From Roseomonas sp. HF4 (GTDB lineage: Bacteria > Pseudomonadota > Alphaproteobacteria > Acetobacterales > Acetobacteraceae), in contig NZ_STGD01000006.1 of NCBI RefSeq assembly GCF_005222755.1, positions 186,001 to 250,000 of the forward strand: 64,000 nucleotides of DNA. Reading direction: 5' to 3'. The position numbers and the translations under genes are program-made. The notes beneath the pieces are model-generated. The model searched no databases, was not told the DNA's origin, and was given only the letters and a program-made list of their open reading frames with translations. Within the stretch, counting starts at the first letter, position 1, and the number at the start of each line of letters is the position of its first letter. This document shows positions 32,413 to 40,272 of the stretch, in pieces.

Positions 32413-32550
32413 GACTGTATTCTCCCACGGGACTTTGCGGCGCAGCATGCGCCGGGGCGGGGGGGGATCACAAGCCGCGATCGGCCGCCTTGTGGCGCAT
32501 CGCCGAGGCACGGGATACTCATGCCGTGGCTTGGAGGAAGAACGCGCGTG

Positions 32551-33150
32551 ATGATCCGTCGGTTCGGTGTCCTGCTAGCCCTGATGCTGGTCGCAGCCTG
32601 CGGGACGACGACCTACCCGATGCCTTACCAGCCGACCGGCCCGGTGGCGGGCGCCAGGCCACCTGGCCCCCTGGCCCGCGTCTCCGACGTCGCGGTGACG
32701 CGCCGCACCGGGCGCGAGGACCCAGCCTGGATCGGGACGATCCGCGGCGGCTACGGCAACCCGCTCAAGGCCCTCCAGGCCGACCGGCCGCTCGATCAGG
32801 TGGTGCGCCGGGCACTCGACGACGCGCTGGCGGCGCGGGGCTGGCTCGCGCAGCAGGACCCGCGCGTGGACCTCCTGGCCGAGGTGTCGCAGTTCGACGC
32901 GAACCGATACGCGAGGCTGGAGGCAACGGTCGTGATCACCCTGCGCCTGCGCGAGAGAAGCAGCGGCCGCGTGCTGGCGGAACGGACGGAACGCGCCCGC
33001 AACGTCACCGGCAGCGTGCTGGCGCTCGACACCGGCATCTTCGCCTCACCCGAGGAACTACACGCGCTGATGCTGCGAACGATGAACGAGGCGATCGACC
33101 GACTGCTCGACAGCGACGAGGTCGTGGCGGCGCTGGCCGCGGCCCGCTGA
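32551..33150 (+). CDS. Lipoprotein, YajG-like
   Basis: 199 residues with a lipoprotein signal: [17 protein letters not shown], lipobox LVAAC, followed by GTTTYPMPY. The mature part ([56 protein letters not shown]) resembles YajG-type lipoproteins, a weak match. GGAGGAAG at 32533-32540 precedes the start; a GTG at 32548 immediately before the ATG is also possible. Divergent from the thiolase, convergent with the PhaC-like gene. Function unknown. Confidence 0.75.
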   Translation: MIRRFGVLLALMLVAACGTTTYPMPYQPTGPVAGARPPGPLARVSDVAVTRRTGREDPAWIGTIRGGYGNPLKALQADRPLDQVVRRALDDALAARGWLAQQDPRVDLLAEVSQFDANRYARLEATVVITLRLRERSSGRVLAERTERARNVTGSVLALDTGIFASPEELHALMLRTMNEAIDRLLDSDEVVAALAAAR

Positions 33151-33208
33151 CACCGACCGCGCCAGGACGCAAGATCGCAGGGCTGACCTTCGGCATCCGG
33201 CTTGGCGC

Positions 33209-33225
33209 GCGCCGCCCGGCGGCGC
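33209..33225. terminator. GC-rich inverted repeat between convergent genes
   Basis: GCGCCGCC..GGCGGC-type palindrome in the 118-base gap between the lipoprotein and the PhaC-like gene. It has no T-run; it could act as a bidirectional barrier. Little else is seen in this gap. Confidence 0.3.
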
Positions 33226-33268
33226 CGGATCGGAGGCCGGGCGCGGGATTGCGTCCGGTAGGCAGGGA

Positions 33269-34504
33269 TCACGCCAAGGCCGACAGCCACGCCTGGAACG
33301 GCCGCCACAGCGCCGCCTCCGCCCCCGTGCCCGCCACCATCCCGATATGCCCGCCCGCCGCGACATGCACCGTGGCCGCCGTGAAGCGCGCCGCCGCCGC
33401 GGCCGCCGAGGCCGGCGGCACGATCCGGTCGCGCTCCGGCATCGCGACGAAGGCCGGCCCGCCCCAGGCCGCCGGATCCACCACCTGCCCCGCGATCCGC
33501 CAGGCGAGCCGCCCGGGCTCGTTCCGCCCGTACCAGCCGGCCAGGCATTGTCGCGCGACCGGGGCTGGCAGCGGCACGCCGTCGTTCAGCCAGTCCTCGA
33601 GCGCGACGAACAGGCGGGCGCGGTCGGAGTCCGGCGCCAGCCGCGCGAAGGCGCGGAACTTCTGCGCCACGCCGAAGGGGTCGAGCATGGCGAACAGCGA
33701 CTGGATGGCATCGACCGGCAGCGCCGCGGTCGGCTCCATCAGCGCATCGAGCCCCGGGAGCAGGGCGGCGGCGGTGCGCGCGCGGCGCGGCCCGTCCGGC
33801 CCGGCATGGAAATCCCAGGGCGTGGCCAGCAGCGCGAGCGCGCGCACGCGGTCCGGCCGGCGCAGCGCGGCGGCGAGTGCCAGCAGCCCGCCCATGCAGT
33901 AGCCCGCCAGCACGACCGGCCCAGGGGCGGCCGCCAGCGCGCGTTCCAGCCGTCCGGCGACGTAGTCGGTCAGGGTGAAGTGGCGCTCCGCCTCCCCGGG
34001 CCAGCCCCAGTCGAGCAGCAAGGCGCGGAAGCCCTGCCCCGGCAGCCACCGCAGCAGCGAGCGCCCCGGCAGCAGATCGAGCACGTAGGCGCGGTTGACG
34101 AGGGAAGGGACGAACAGCACCGCCGGCCCCTCGCCGCCATGGTCGAGCAGGCGGGACCCCCCTTCGGTCCAGATCGCGGGCGGATCCGCAGCATCACGGG
34201 CGAAGGGATGGCGACGATAGGCGGCGATGCCCGCGACCAGCGCGCGATCGGCCCGCGCGAGGCGGGCGAGGACGGCGGGCAGGAGCGCGTCAGGCCGGTG
34301 GCCGCCGGCGGCGAGGGCGCCGAGGATTCTGGCCCGTTCCGCCTGCCCCGCCTTCGAGATCGGCCAGGCGGCGTTCGAGTGCGGCCAGCCGCTCGGCCAT
34401 GGCGTCGCGGCCAGGCCGGTCGTCGCCGCCAGCGCCCGCATCCCCGCGAGGCCGAGGTGCAGCGGCAGCGGCCGGGGGCCCCGGCGGCGGAGCGGGCCGG
34501 TCAT
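33269..34504 (-). CDS. PhaC-like polyhydroxyalkanoate synthase / alpha-beta hydrolase
   Basis: 411 residues. Nucleophile motif LAGYCMGGLLAL (Cys203) matches the PHA-synthase lipase box G-x-C-x-G with Cys instead of Ser. The triad is completed by Asp359 (PERDRIVP) and His386 (GGHIGMV), and the GGHIG motif is itself a PhaC signature. Spacing Cys-Asp 156 and Asp-His 27 is close to class III PhaC. An N-terminal LFVPSLVNRAYVLDL gives the oxyanion region. The only possible starts lie inside the preceding gene, so the first 71 codons overlap it out of frame; no ATG, GTG or TTG was found after the overlap. Polymerisation of 3-hydroxyacyl-CoA is likely, depolymerase or other hydrolase possible. Confidence 0.78.
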   Translation of the reverse strand: MTGPLRRRGPRPLPLHLGLAGMRALAATTGLAATPWPSGWPHSNAAWPISKAGQAERARILGALAAGGHRPDALLPAVLARLARADRALVAGIAAYRRHPFARDAADPPAIWTEGGSRLLDHGGEGPAVLFVPSLVNRAYVLDLLPGRSLLRWLPGQGFRALLLDWGWPGEAERHFTLTDYVAGRLERALAAAPGPVVLAGYCMGGLLALAAALRRPDRVRALALLATPWDFHAGPDGPRRARTAAALLPGLDALMEPTAALPVDAIQSLFAMLDPFGVAQKFRAFARLAPDSDRARLFVALEDWLNDGVPLPAPVARQCLAGWYGRNEPGRLAWRIAGQVVDPAAWGGPAFVAMPERDRIVPPASAAAAAARFTAATVHVAAGGHIGMVAGTGAEAALWRPFQAWLSALA

Positions 34505-34754
34505 CGGGCGTCGCCGCGTGCGGCGCCATGGCCGAGGGCGCGTGCGGCGCCATGGCCGAGGGCGCGTGCGGCGCCATGGCCGAGGGCGCGTGCGGCGCCA
34601 TGGCGCTGGCCGCGCGCATCCATGCCGCGCCGAGCGCGGCCCAGGCGGCCCATTGCTCGGCCAGTTCCGGATCGGCCGCCAGTCCGGCGATCTCGCTCTG
34701 CCACAGCGCGATCCAGTCCTCCGCGAGGCTGTCGAGATCCTCAGGGCCGTCCAT
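34290..34754 (-). CDS. Small PhaE-like partner protein with octapeptide repeats
   Basis: 154 residues. The N-terminal 45 residues are helical and Trp-rich (SLAEDWIALWQSEIAGLAAD, EQWAAWAALGAAWMRAAS), like small PhaE or PHA-associated proteins. Then come about four copies of the octapeptide SAMAPHAP made by a 24-bp tandem repeat, a Pro-rich linker, a coiled coil (AMAERLAALERRLADLEG) and a basic tail (RRPRRRRPPA). Its last 215 bases overlap the start of the PhaC-like gene in another frame. PhaE subunits activate class III synthases by forming a complex with PhaC; here this is inferred from position, the PhaC-type nucleophile next door and the coiled coil. Confidence 0.6.
   Translation of the reverse strand: MDGPEDLDSLAEDWIALWQSEIAGLAADPELAEQWAAWAALGAAWMRAASAMAPHAPSAMAPHAPSAMAPHAPSAMAPHAATPDDRPAPPPGPPAAAAAPRPRGDAGAGGDDRPGRDAMAERLAALERRLADLEGGAGGTGQNPRRPRRRRPPA
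34516..34604 (-). repeat. 24-bp tandem repeat, about 3.7 copies
   Basis: On the plus strand the unit is GCGTGCGGCGCCATGGCCGA followed by GGGC; perfect copies start at 34516, 34540 and 34564, with a partial one at 34588. A multiple of three, it adds the eight-residue unit SAMAPHAP to the PhaE-like protein without shifting frame. Identical units suggest recent slippage and likely length variation between strains. Confidence 0.9.
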
Positions 34755-34903
34755 GGGGGTTCCTCGCCAGGCCCGACCATAGCCGGGCCGGCGCGCGGAC
34801 GGAACGGGCGGCATCCGGTGAAGGACCGGCGATTGCGGCTTTCATGGCGGGCTGTTCCGCGTGCTAGTGTTGGATAAGAAGGCGTTTGGGGAACGGAGAG
34901 ACA

Positions 34904-35515
34904 ATGGCGGGCAGCACGGCGACGACCGGCGCGCAGGGGGCCGAGGGCGCGGCGCCGCCCGTGGTGGTGAAGAAATACGCCAACAGGCGGCTCTACAACA
35001 CCGAGGCTTCCTCCTACGTCACGCTCGACGACCTTGCGAAGATGGTGCGCCTCGGCCGCGATTTCGTTGTCTACGATGCGAAGACCGGCGACGACATCAC
35101 CCGTTCCGTGCTCACGCAGATCATCGTCGAGGCCGAGAGCAAGGAAGGCCAGAGCCTGCTACCGACCCCCTTTCTGCGACAGTTGATCGGCTACTACGGG
35201 GGCAACCTGCAGGGGCTGGTGCCGCGCTACCTGGAATTCGCCATGGCGTCCTTCGGCCGGCAGCAGGACCAGATGCGTCGGACCATGGAGCAGACCATGG
35301 GCGGCCTCATTCCGTTCCCGGCCAATTTCGGGAACCTGGAAGAACTCGGCAAGCAGAACATGGCCATGATGGAACGCGCCATGACCCTGTTCGCCCCCTT
35401 CGCCCGGCGGGACGATGCCGCCGAGGGTGGATCGGACCGCGAGGCCATGCGCGCCGAGATCGAGGCCCTCCGCCAGGAACTTGCGCGGTTGAAGGGCAAG
35501 CCGCCGAAGGACTAG
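34904..35515 (+). CDS. phaR: Polyhydroxyalkanoate synthesis repressor PhaR
   Basis: 203 residues. DNA- and PHA-granule-binding repressor of phasin and PHA genes. The N-terminal PHB/PHA accumulation regulator domain is unmistakable: VVVKKYANRRLYNTEASSYV followed by TLDDLAKMVR, then DITRSVLTQIIVEAESKEGQ and LLPTPFLRQLIGYYGG. The middle is helical (PHB-binding region); the C-terminus has a short coiled coil (REAMRAEIEALRQELARLKG). Start at the ATG 34904 after GGAGAG; an in-frame TTG at 34886 is less likely. It is divergent from the PhaE/PhaC-like pair with 149 bases between, a natural site for autoregulation. Confidence 0.95.
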   Translation: MAGSTATTGAQGAEGAAPPVVVKKYANRRLYNTEASSYVTLDDLAKMVRLGRDFVVYDAKTGDDITRSVLTQIIVEAESKEGQSLLPTPFLRQLIGYYGGNLQGLVPRYLEFAMASFGRQQDQMRRTMEQTMGGLIPFPANFGNLEELGKQNMAMMERAMTLFAPFARRDDAAEGGSDREAMRAEIEALRQELARLKGKPPKD

Positions 35516-35612
35516 CGTGTGCGACTGCCGCTCACGCTCCGCGTGATGCCCGCATAAGTAGAAATTCATGATTGATGCCACACCCTTTCGGTGTAGCGTA
35601 GAAAGCGACGCC

Positions 35613-36062
35613 ATGAGCCCGATCTCCTCCAGCCAGCCGGCCGGCCCCGCTCCCGCGGCGGATGACGACAGCACCTCGCACCGTGCGGGTCTGGTCGACC
35701 ATCATGTCGGCGCGCGCATCCGCGAACGGCGCACGACGCTCGGCCTGTCGCAGCAGCAGCTGGCGAAGATGATCGGCGTGACCTACCAGCAGGCCCACAA
35801 GTACGAGCGCGGGCTGAACCGCATCTCGGCCGGCCGCCTGTTCGAGATCGCGCAGGTGCTCGACGTGCCCGTCTCCTACTTCTTCGAGGGGCTGCAGCCC
35901 GGCAGCGAGGCGCAGCCCGTGACGCAGCGCCAGCGCATGTTCCTCGAACTCGCGCGGAACTTCGCGCTGATCGACAACGACAAGCACCAGGAAGCGCTGA
36001 GCCAGATGGCCCGCGCCCTGGCCGCGCAGTCGCAGGCGGCGCAGCGCGACCGGGACGACTGA
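35613..36062 (+). CDS. XRE-family helix-turn-helix regulator
   Basis: 149 residues. The Cro/C1-type HTH spans about residues 35-90: VGARIRERRTTLGLSQQQLA, MIGVTYQQAHKYERGLNRIS, AGRLFEIAQVLDVPVSYFFE. This version (QQAHKYERG-NRIS) is a widely conserved alphaproteobacterial regulator. The C-terminus is helical and may form dimers (LELARNFALIDNDKHQEALS). The start at 35613 is preferred over ATG 35568, since the added residues (MIDATPFRCSVESDA) are not regulator-like. Between the two starts lies a small palindrome ACACC-CTTTC-GGTGT (35580-35594) that may be an operator or a leader hairpin. Targets unknown. Confidence 0.88.
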   Translation: MSPISSSQPAGPAPAADDDSTSHRAGLVDHHVGARIRERRTTLGLSQQQLAKMIGVTYQQAHKYERGLNRISAGRLFEIAQVLDVPVSYFFEGLQPGSEAQPVTQRQRMFLELARNFALIDNDKHQEALSQMARALAAQSQAAQRDRDD

Positions 36063-36074
36063 GCCGCCCCGCCC

Positions 36075-36097
36075 CAGGCGCAAGAAGTGCCTGTTTT
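36075..36097 (+). terminator. Short intrinsic terminator after the XRE gene
   Basis: CAGGC, nine-base loop, GCCTG, then TTTT; an outer CCGCCC..GGGCGG pair may extend it. The 5-bp stem makes it weak. Confidence 0.45.
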
Positions 36098-36209
36098 CTG
36101 GGCGGACGAAAATTACTTCGCGACTCCCTGCATCAATTCATGTCTGCCCGCACACATGCGGCGCATATCGGGCTAGGGCCGACGCGGGAGACAACCCGCG
36201 GAGACCTTG

Positions 36210-37835
36210 ATGACCCATTCGTTCAGCCGCCGCCGCCTGCTCGGCGGCAGCGCCGCGCTTGGCGTTGCGGCCACCCTGCCCTTCGACGTGACCCAGGCGC
36301 AGACCGCCTCCGGCACGCTGCGCGTCGGCATGACCGCCGCCGCCATCCCGCTGAGCAACGGCGTGCCCGACCAGGGGGCGGAGGGCCACCGCTTCATGGG
36401 CATCACCGTCTATGACCAGTTGGCCATGTGGGACCTGTCGTCCTTCGACAGGCCGCCGGTGATCCGCCCGGGCCTCGCCACCGCCTGGAGCGTGGACCCG
36501 GCCGACCCGAAGCGCTGGATCATCACGCTCCGCGAGGGCGTGAAGTTCCATGATGGCAAGGTGCTGACGGCCGAGGACGTGGCGTTCTCCTTCGACCGCG
36601 CATTCCGCAGCGACGCGCCGCATTTCGACAACCGCGCCGCGGCGCAGGCGCGCATCCGCATGCCCACCATCGCGTCCTGGCGCGCCGAGGGCGAGAAGAC
36701 CTTCATCGTCGAGACGCGCACGCCCGACAGCCTGGTGCCCTTCGGCCTGACCTGGATCGGCATCACGCATCGCGGCGCCTGGGAGGCCGCGGGGCGCAGC
36801 TGGGACACCTACCTGAACCGGGCGGTCGGCACCGGGCCCTACAAGCTCGAGGCCTTCAGCATCCGCGAACGCGCCGTGCTGGTCCGTAACCCCGACTACT
36901 GGGACGTAGCGCGCATTCCCAAACATGAACGCGTGATCCTGCTGCCACTGCCCGAGGCGAACACGCGCGTCGCCGCGCTGAGATCGAACCAGGTGGACTT
37001 CATCGAGGCGCCGCCGCCCGATGCCGTGCCCTCGCTGCGCCAGGCCGGCTTTCAGATCGTGACGAACACCTACCCGCACACCTGGACCTGGCATTTCAGC
37101 ATGGTGGACGGGTCGCCCTGGCGCGACATCCGGGTGCGCCGCGCGGCGAACCTCGCGGTCGACCGGTCGGGCATGAAGACCATGCTGGGCGGGCTGATGG
37201 TGGAGGGCGCGGGGCTGCTGCCGCCGGGCCACCCATGGCATGGCCGCCCCTCCGACCCGGTGCGCACCGATGTCGTCGCGGCGCGCCGGCTGATGGCCGA
37301 GGCTGGCTTCACGGCGCGCAACCCGCTGCGCACCAAGGTGGCGATCTCGCCTTCGGGCTCGGGCCAGATGCAGCCGCTGCCGATGAACGAGGCGGTGCAG
37401 CAGAACCTCAAGGAGATCGGCATCGAGATCGACTTCGAGGTGGTGGAGTGGAACGCGCTGCTCGGTCTGTGGCGCGAGGGCGCGCGCGCGCTGGTGCCGC
37501 GCGGCATCACCGCGATCAACGTGTCCTATTCGGTGCACGACCCCTTCGCCGCGCTGGTCCGCTTCCTCAAGACCGAGATGGCGCCGCCGGCGTCGAACAA
37601 CTGGGGCTTCTTCAGCGACCCCGGCTATGACGCCATCATGGATCGCCTCTACACCACCTTCGATTCGACGGCGCAGGACGCGCTGCTGGCCGAACTGCAC
37701 GCGAAGGCGGTCGATGACAGGCTGTTCCTGTTCGTCGCGCACGACCTGAACCCGCGCGCCATGTCGCGGCGCGTGCAGGGCTTCGTGCAGGCGCAGTCCT
37801 GGTTCCAGGACCTGACGCCGATCGCGATGCGCTGA
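36210..37835 (+). CDS. Family-5 (oligopeptide/nickel type) ABC substrate-binding protein
   Basis: 541 residues with a Tat-type signal (SFSRRRLLGGSAALGVAATL). Family-5 features: LRVGMTAAAIPL, YDQLAMWDL, REGVKFHDGKVLTAEDVAFS, GTGPYKLEAFSIRERAVLVR and LPLPEANTRVAALRSNQVDF. It shares the unusual opening (NG..EG-x-RFMGI) and closing (HDLNPRAMSRRVQGF followed by AQSWFQDL) with the proteins at 44381 and 46221, so the three are one subfamily. No permease or ATPase genes are adjacent. A hairpin terminator follows. Ligand unknown. Confidence 0.92.
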   Translation: MTHSFSRRRLLGGSAALGVAATLPFDVTQAQTASGTLRVGMTAAAIPLSNGVPDQGAEGHRFMGITVYDQLAMWDLSSFDRPPVIRPGLATAWSVDPADPKRWIITLREGVKFHDGKVLTAEDVAFSFDRAFRSDAPHFDNRAAAQARIRMPTIASWRAEGEKTFIVETRTPDSLVPFGLTWIGITHRGAWEAAGRSWDTYLNRAVGTGPYKLEAFSIRERAVLVRNPDYWDVARIPKHERVILLPLPEANTRVAALRSNQVDFIEAPPPDAVPSLRQAGFQIVTNTYPHTWTWHFSMVDGSPWRDIRVRRAANLAVDRSGMKTMLGGLMVEGAGLLPPGHPWHGRPSDPVRTDVVAARRLMAEAGFTARNPLRTKVAISPSGSGQMQPLPMNEAVQQNLKEIGIEIDFEVVEWNALLGLWREGARALVPRGITAINVSYSVHDPFAALVRFLKTEMAPPASNNWGFFSDPGYDAIMDRLYTTFDSTAQDALLAELHAKAVDDRLFLFVAHDLNPRAMSRRVQGFVQAQSWFQDLTPIAMR

Positions 37836-37842
37836 CCTGCGC

Positions 37843-37877
37843 GCGGCGGGCCGGGGCGATTGACTCCGGCCCGCCGC
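37843..37877 (+). terminator. Strong hairpin after the binding-protein gene
   Basis: GCGGCGGGCCGG (37843-37854), an 11-base loop, and CCGGCCCGCCGC (37866-37877): a perfect 12-bp stem seven bases after the stop. No T-run, so a factor-assisted terminator or 3' stabiliser. Confidence 0.6.
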
Positions 37878-37912
37878 GACACGACCTCCTGCGCATCCGC
37901 AAGGAGGGTCCC

Positions 37913-38302
37913 ATGACGCCTGCCCCCACCCGCTTCCGCCGCCGCGCCCTGCTCGGCGCCGCCGCCGCGGCACTGCCGGCGACCGCCGCGCTCGCCCATC
38001 ACGGCTGGTCCTGGGCCGAGGGCGAGCAGACCGAACTCCGCGGCACGATCCGCGAGGTCTATATCGGCGCGCCGCACCCGACGCTCCGCGTCGAGGCCGC
38101 GGACGGCATGTGGACCGTGGAACTCGGCAATCCGCGCCAGACCGCGGCCGCCGGCTTCAACGCGCAGTCCGCCGCGGCGGGCGATGCGGTGGTGGCGCTC
38201 GGCAACCGTTCCATCTCCCCGGCCGAACGCCGGCTCAAGGCCGTGCGCATCACGGTGCGCGAGCGCGCCTACGACATCTACCCGAGCCGCATCCGGTCCT
38301 GA
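37913..38302 (+). CDS. DUF6152-type exported small protein
   Basis: 129 residues. An N-terminal Tat-like signal (TRFRRRALLGAAAAALPATA) ends in ALAHHGW. The mature protein opens with the AHHGWSWAE motif typical of DUF6152 proteins, followed by a small beta domain (LRGTIREVYIGAPHPTLRVE, VRERAYDIYPSR). GGAGG lies six bases before the ATG. It is followed ten bases later by a membrane protein gene, so the two likely act together in the envelope. The His-His start of the mature chain could bind copper or another metal; that is speculation. Confidence 0.8.
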   Translation: MTPAPTRFRRRALLGAAAAALPATAALAHHGWSWAEGEQTELRGTIREVYIGAPHPTLRVEAADGMWTVELGNPRQTAAAGFNAQSAAAGDAVVALGNRSISPAERRLKAVRITVRERAYDIYPSRIRS

Positions 38303-38311
38303 CGCCGCCCG

Positions 38312-38785
38312 ATGGAGGCCCTGGCGGCGCTCGGGGCCTCGTCACCGGCGATCCTGCTGCGCGGCTCACCCACCGCCTACCTGCTGGTCAATGCGGCGCA
38401 TGTGCTCGGCATCGGGCTGCTGATCGGCGCGATCGTGACGCTCGACCTGCGGCTGCTCGGCGCCTTCGCGGCGCATCCGCTGGCGCATCTCGGCCCGCCG
38501 CTGCGGCGCATGGCGATGGCGGGGCTGGGCCTGGCCGCTGCCACGGGGGCGCTGCTGTTCAGCACGCGGCCGCTGGCCTACGTGGAGAACCCCGCCTTCC
38601 TCGCGAAGATGGCGCTGCTCGGCCTGGCCCTGCTGAACGTCGCGCTGCTGCACGCGGGACCGCGCTGGCGGGACGCGATGGCGGGCGGCACGCCGCATGC
38701 GCGCCTTCGCGCGGCGGCGCTGGTGTCGCTGCTGGCCTGGCCGGGGGTGCTGCTGGCGGGGCGGTGGATCGGGTTCCTGCAGTAG
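38312..38785 (+). CDS. Four-helix membrane protein (DUF2214/DUF6644-like)
   Basis: 157 residues with four transmembrane helices: TAYLLVNAAHVLGIGLLIGA, MAMAGLGLAAATGALLFST, LAKMALLGLALLNVALLH and AALVSLLAWPGVLLAGRWIG. The His in AAHVLGIG and the family layout resemble DUF2214/DUF6644 proteins, often linked to heme or copper proteins. I cannot distinguish these two families by eye. Ten bases downstream of the DUF6152 gene. A copy of repeat A follows the stop immediately. Confidence 0.75.
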   Translation: MEALAALGASSPAILLRGSPTAYLLVNAAHVLGIGLLIGAIVTLDLRLLGAFAAHPLAHLGPPLRRMAMAGLGLAAATGALLFSTRPLAYVENPAFLAKMALLGLALLNVALLHAGPRWRDAMAGGTPHARLRAAALVSLLAWPGVLLAGRWIGFLQ

Positions 38786-38926
38786 GCGGGGGGAGAAGGG
38801 AACTTCTACCCCCGACCCCCCCCCCACAACCTTCTTTGTCATTTGGCGCCCCACCTCCCAGGACTGGCGCCAGGTGCCAGAGAAGGGAGCGGGATCGGGG
38901 GAGGTGCTCCTCCTCCGACCTTCGCA
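38786..38926 (+). repeat. Dispersed repeat A, copy 3
   Basis: Begins with the first base after the stop of the membrane protein gene. Hairpin 1 is GGGGGAGAAGGGAACTTCTA, then a C-run, ACCTTCTTTGTCATTTGGCG, CCAGGTGCCAGAGAAGGGAG, and hairpin 2 GGGGGAGGTGCTCCTCCTCC. Its 3' end touches the stop of the convergent rhodanese gene. Confidence 0.85.
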
Positions 38927-39328
38927 TCACCCCTTCGGCGCCGGTACCTCGACCGCGCCGCCCGCCTGACGCCAAGCGCTGAAGCCCCCGCCCAGATGCG
39001 CGACGCCGTCCAGACCCATCTCCTGCGCCGTCCGCGCCGCGAGCGCCGAGCGCCAGCCACTCGCACAGTAGAAGACGAAGCGCTTCGGCTCCTGGAAGAC
39101 AGGCTTGGCGTAGGGGCTGTCCGGATCGATCCAGAATTCCAGCATCCCCCGCGGGCAGGAGAAGGACCCGGGAATGCGCCCTTCGCGCTGGATCTCCCGC
39201 GGGTCGCGCAGGTCCACGAAGACCACGCCGTCATCGCCGTGCAGCGGCAGCGCCGCTTCGACCGGCACGGTCTCGACCAGTGCGTTCGCTTCCTCGAGCA
39301 GCGCCTTGTAGCCCTTCCTCATCGCCAT
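38927..39328 (-). CDS. Rhodanese-like sulfurtransferase domain protein
   Basis: 133 residues, a single rhodanese domain. Substrate loop FVFYCASGWRSALAARTAQE carries the catalytic Cys (CASGWR, six-residue loop as in sulfurtransferases). VFVDLRDPREIQREGRIPGS is the conserved first half. GGFSAWRQAGG closes the fold. It starts 59 bases after the phnE gene stop on the same strand, so it may be the last gene of the phosphonate-type transporter operon. Sulfur carrier role not specified. Confidence 0.93.
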   Translation of the reverse strand: MAMRKGYKALLEEANALVETVPVEAALPLHGDDGVVFVDLRDPREIQREGRIPGSFSCPRGMLEFWIDPDSPYAKPVFQEPKRFVFYCASGWRSALAARTAQEMGLDGVAHLGGGFSAWRQAGGAVEVPAPKG

Positions 39329-39387
39329 GCGTCGCGTCTCCTTCGCCCGCCAGCATGCCGCCTGCGGGGCGGCGGCGGCAACCGGGC

Positions 39388-40272
39388 TCAGGGGCGCGGT
39401 CCGATCAGCCGGCGTCGGATGCGCCCCGAGATCCAGTCGATCGCGGCGACCGTCGCGATCATGAGGATGATGATGAAGGCCACCTCATCCCAGTGCCGGA
39501 CGCGGATGCGCTCGGCGATCTGCAGCCCGATCCCGCCCGCGCCGACGACGCCGAGGATGGTGGCGGACCGCGTGTTGCTCTCGAAGAAATAGAGCGCCTG
39601 CGCCAGCAGCACGGGTGCCACCTGCGGCAGGATGCCGAAGCGGATGGCGGAAAGCCGCCCGCCGCCGGCGGCGACCACGCCTTCGGCCTGCCTCTTCTCG
39701 GCGTTTTCGATCGCTTCGGCGTAAAGCTTGGCCAGCACTGCGATGTCGGCCGTGAAGATCGCGAGCACGCCCGCCAGCGGCCCGAGCCCGACCGCGCGCA
39801 CATAGGCCAGCGCCCAGATCAGCTGGTCGACGCCGCGGAACCCGTCCAGCACGCGGCGGAGCGAGAAGCGCCAGAGCGTGGCGGTCACGACGTTGCGCGC
39901 GCCGAGGAAGCCGAGCGGCACCGCCACCAGCGCGGCCATGAAGGTGCCGAGGAAGGCCATGGCGACGCTCTCGGCGATGCCCTTCAGGATCTCGACCCAC
40001 AATTCCCCGGGCGAGGGCGGCACCATGAGGACGATGATGGTGCCGAGCCCCGCAAGCCCGTTCCACACCCGCGCGGGGGAGAAGCCGAACCACCAAAGCG
40101 CGCCCGCCAGCCAGGCCAGAAAGACCGCGAGCCCTGCGGCGCGCAGCGCCTGCCGCGTAGGGCTCGCACCGAAGGCCGTCGGCATGCGCGCGCGCCAGGC
40201 GGCGACATCCGCGCGGCCACGCGTCACGCCGGGGGCGTGTTCGGTCATCTCGCCGGAGGTGCGGTCGCTCAC
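39388..40272 (-). CDS. phnE: Phosphonate-type ABC transporter permease PhnE (second)
   Basis: 294 residues, six predicted transmembrane helices. The EAA loop region (AKLYAEAIENAEKRQAEGVV, then AAGGGRLSAIRFGILPQVAP) is diagnostic of PhnE, and ESNTRSATILGVVGAGGIGL is the conserved PhnE stretch. The GTG start overlaps the stop of the other phnE by four bases (GTGA). An N-terminal 60-residue extension is cytoplasmic. It forms the membrane channel with the PhnE encoded upstream. Phosphonate, phosphite or another oxyanion could be the cargo. Confidence 0.93.
   Translation of the reverse strand: MSDRTSGEMTEHAPGVTRGRADVAAWRARMPTAFGASPTRQALRAAGLAVFLAWLAGALWWFGFSPARVWNGLAGLGTIIVLMVPPSPGELWVEILKGIAESVAMAFLGTFMAALVAVPLGFLGARNVVTATLWRFSLRRVLDGFRGVDQLIWALAYVRAVGLGPLAGVLAIFTADIAVLAKLYAEAIENAEKRQAEGVVAAGGGRLSAIRFGILPQVAPVLLAQALYFFESNTRSATILGVVGAGGIGLQIAERIRVRHWDEVAFIIILMIATVAAIDWISGRIRRRLIGPRP

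Noticed and set aside
31012-32550. A long plus-strand frame leading into the lipoprotein gene
   Set aside because: It is the shadow of the thiolase gene; the lipoprotein signal and RBS fix the start at 32551.
34516-34604. Possible CRISPR-like repeats
   Set aside because: Units are directly adjacent 24-mers without spacers and lie in frame inside a coding region; no cas genes are present.
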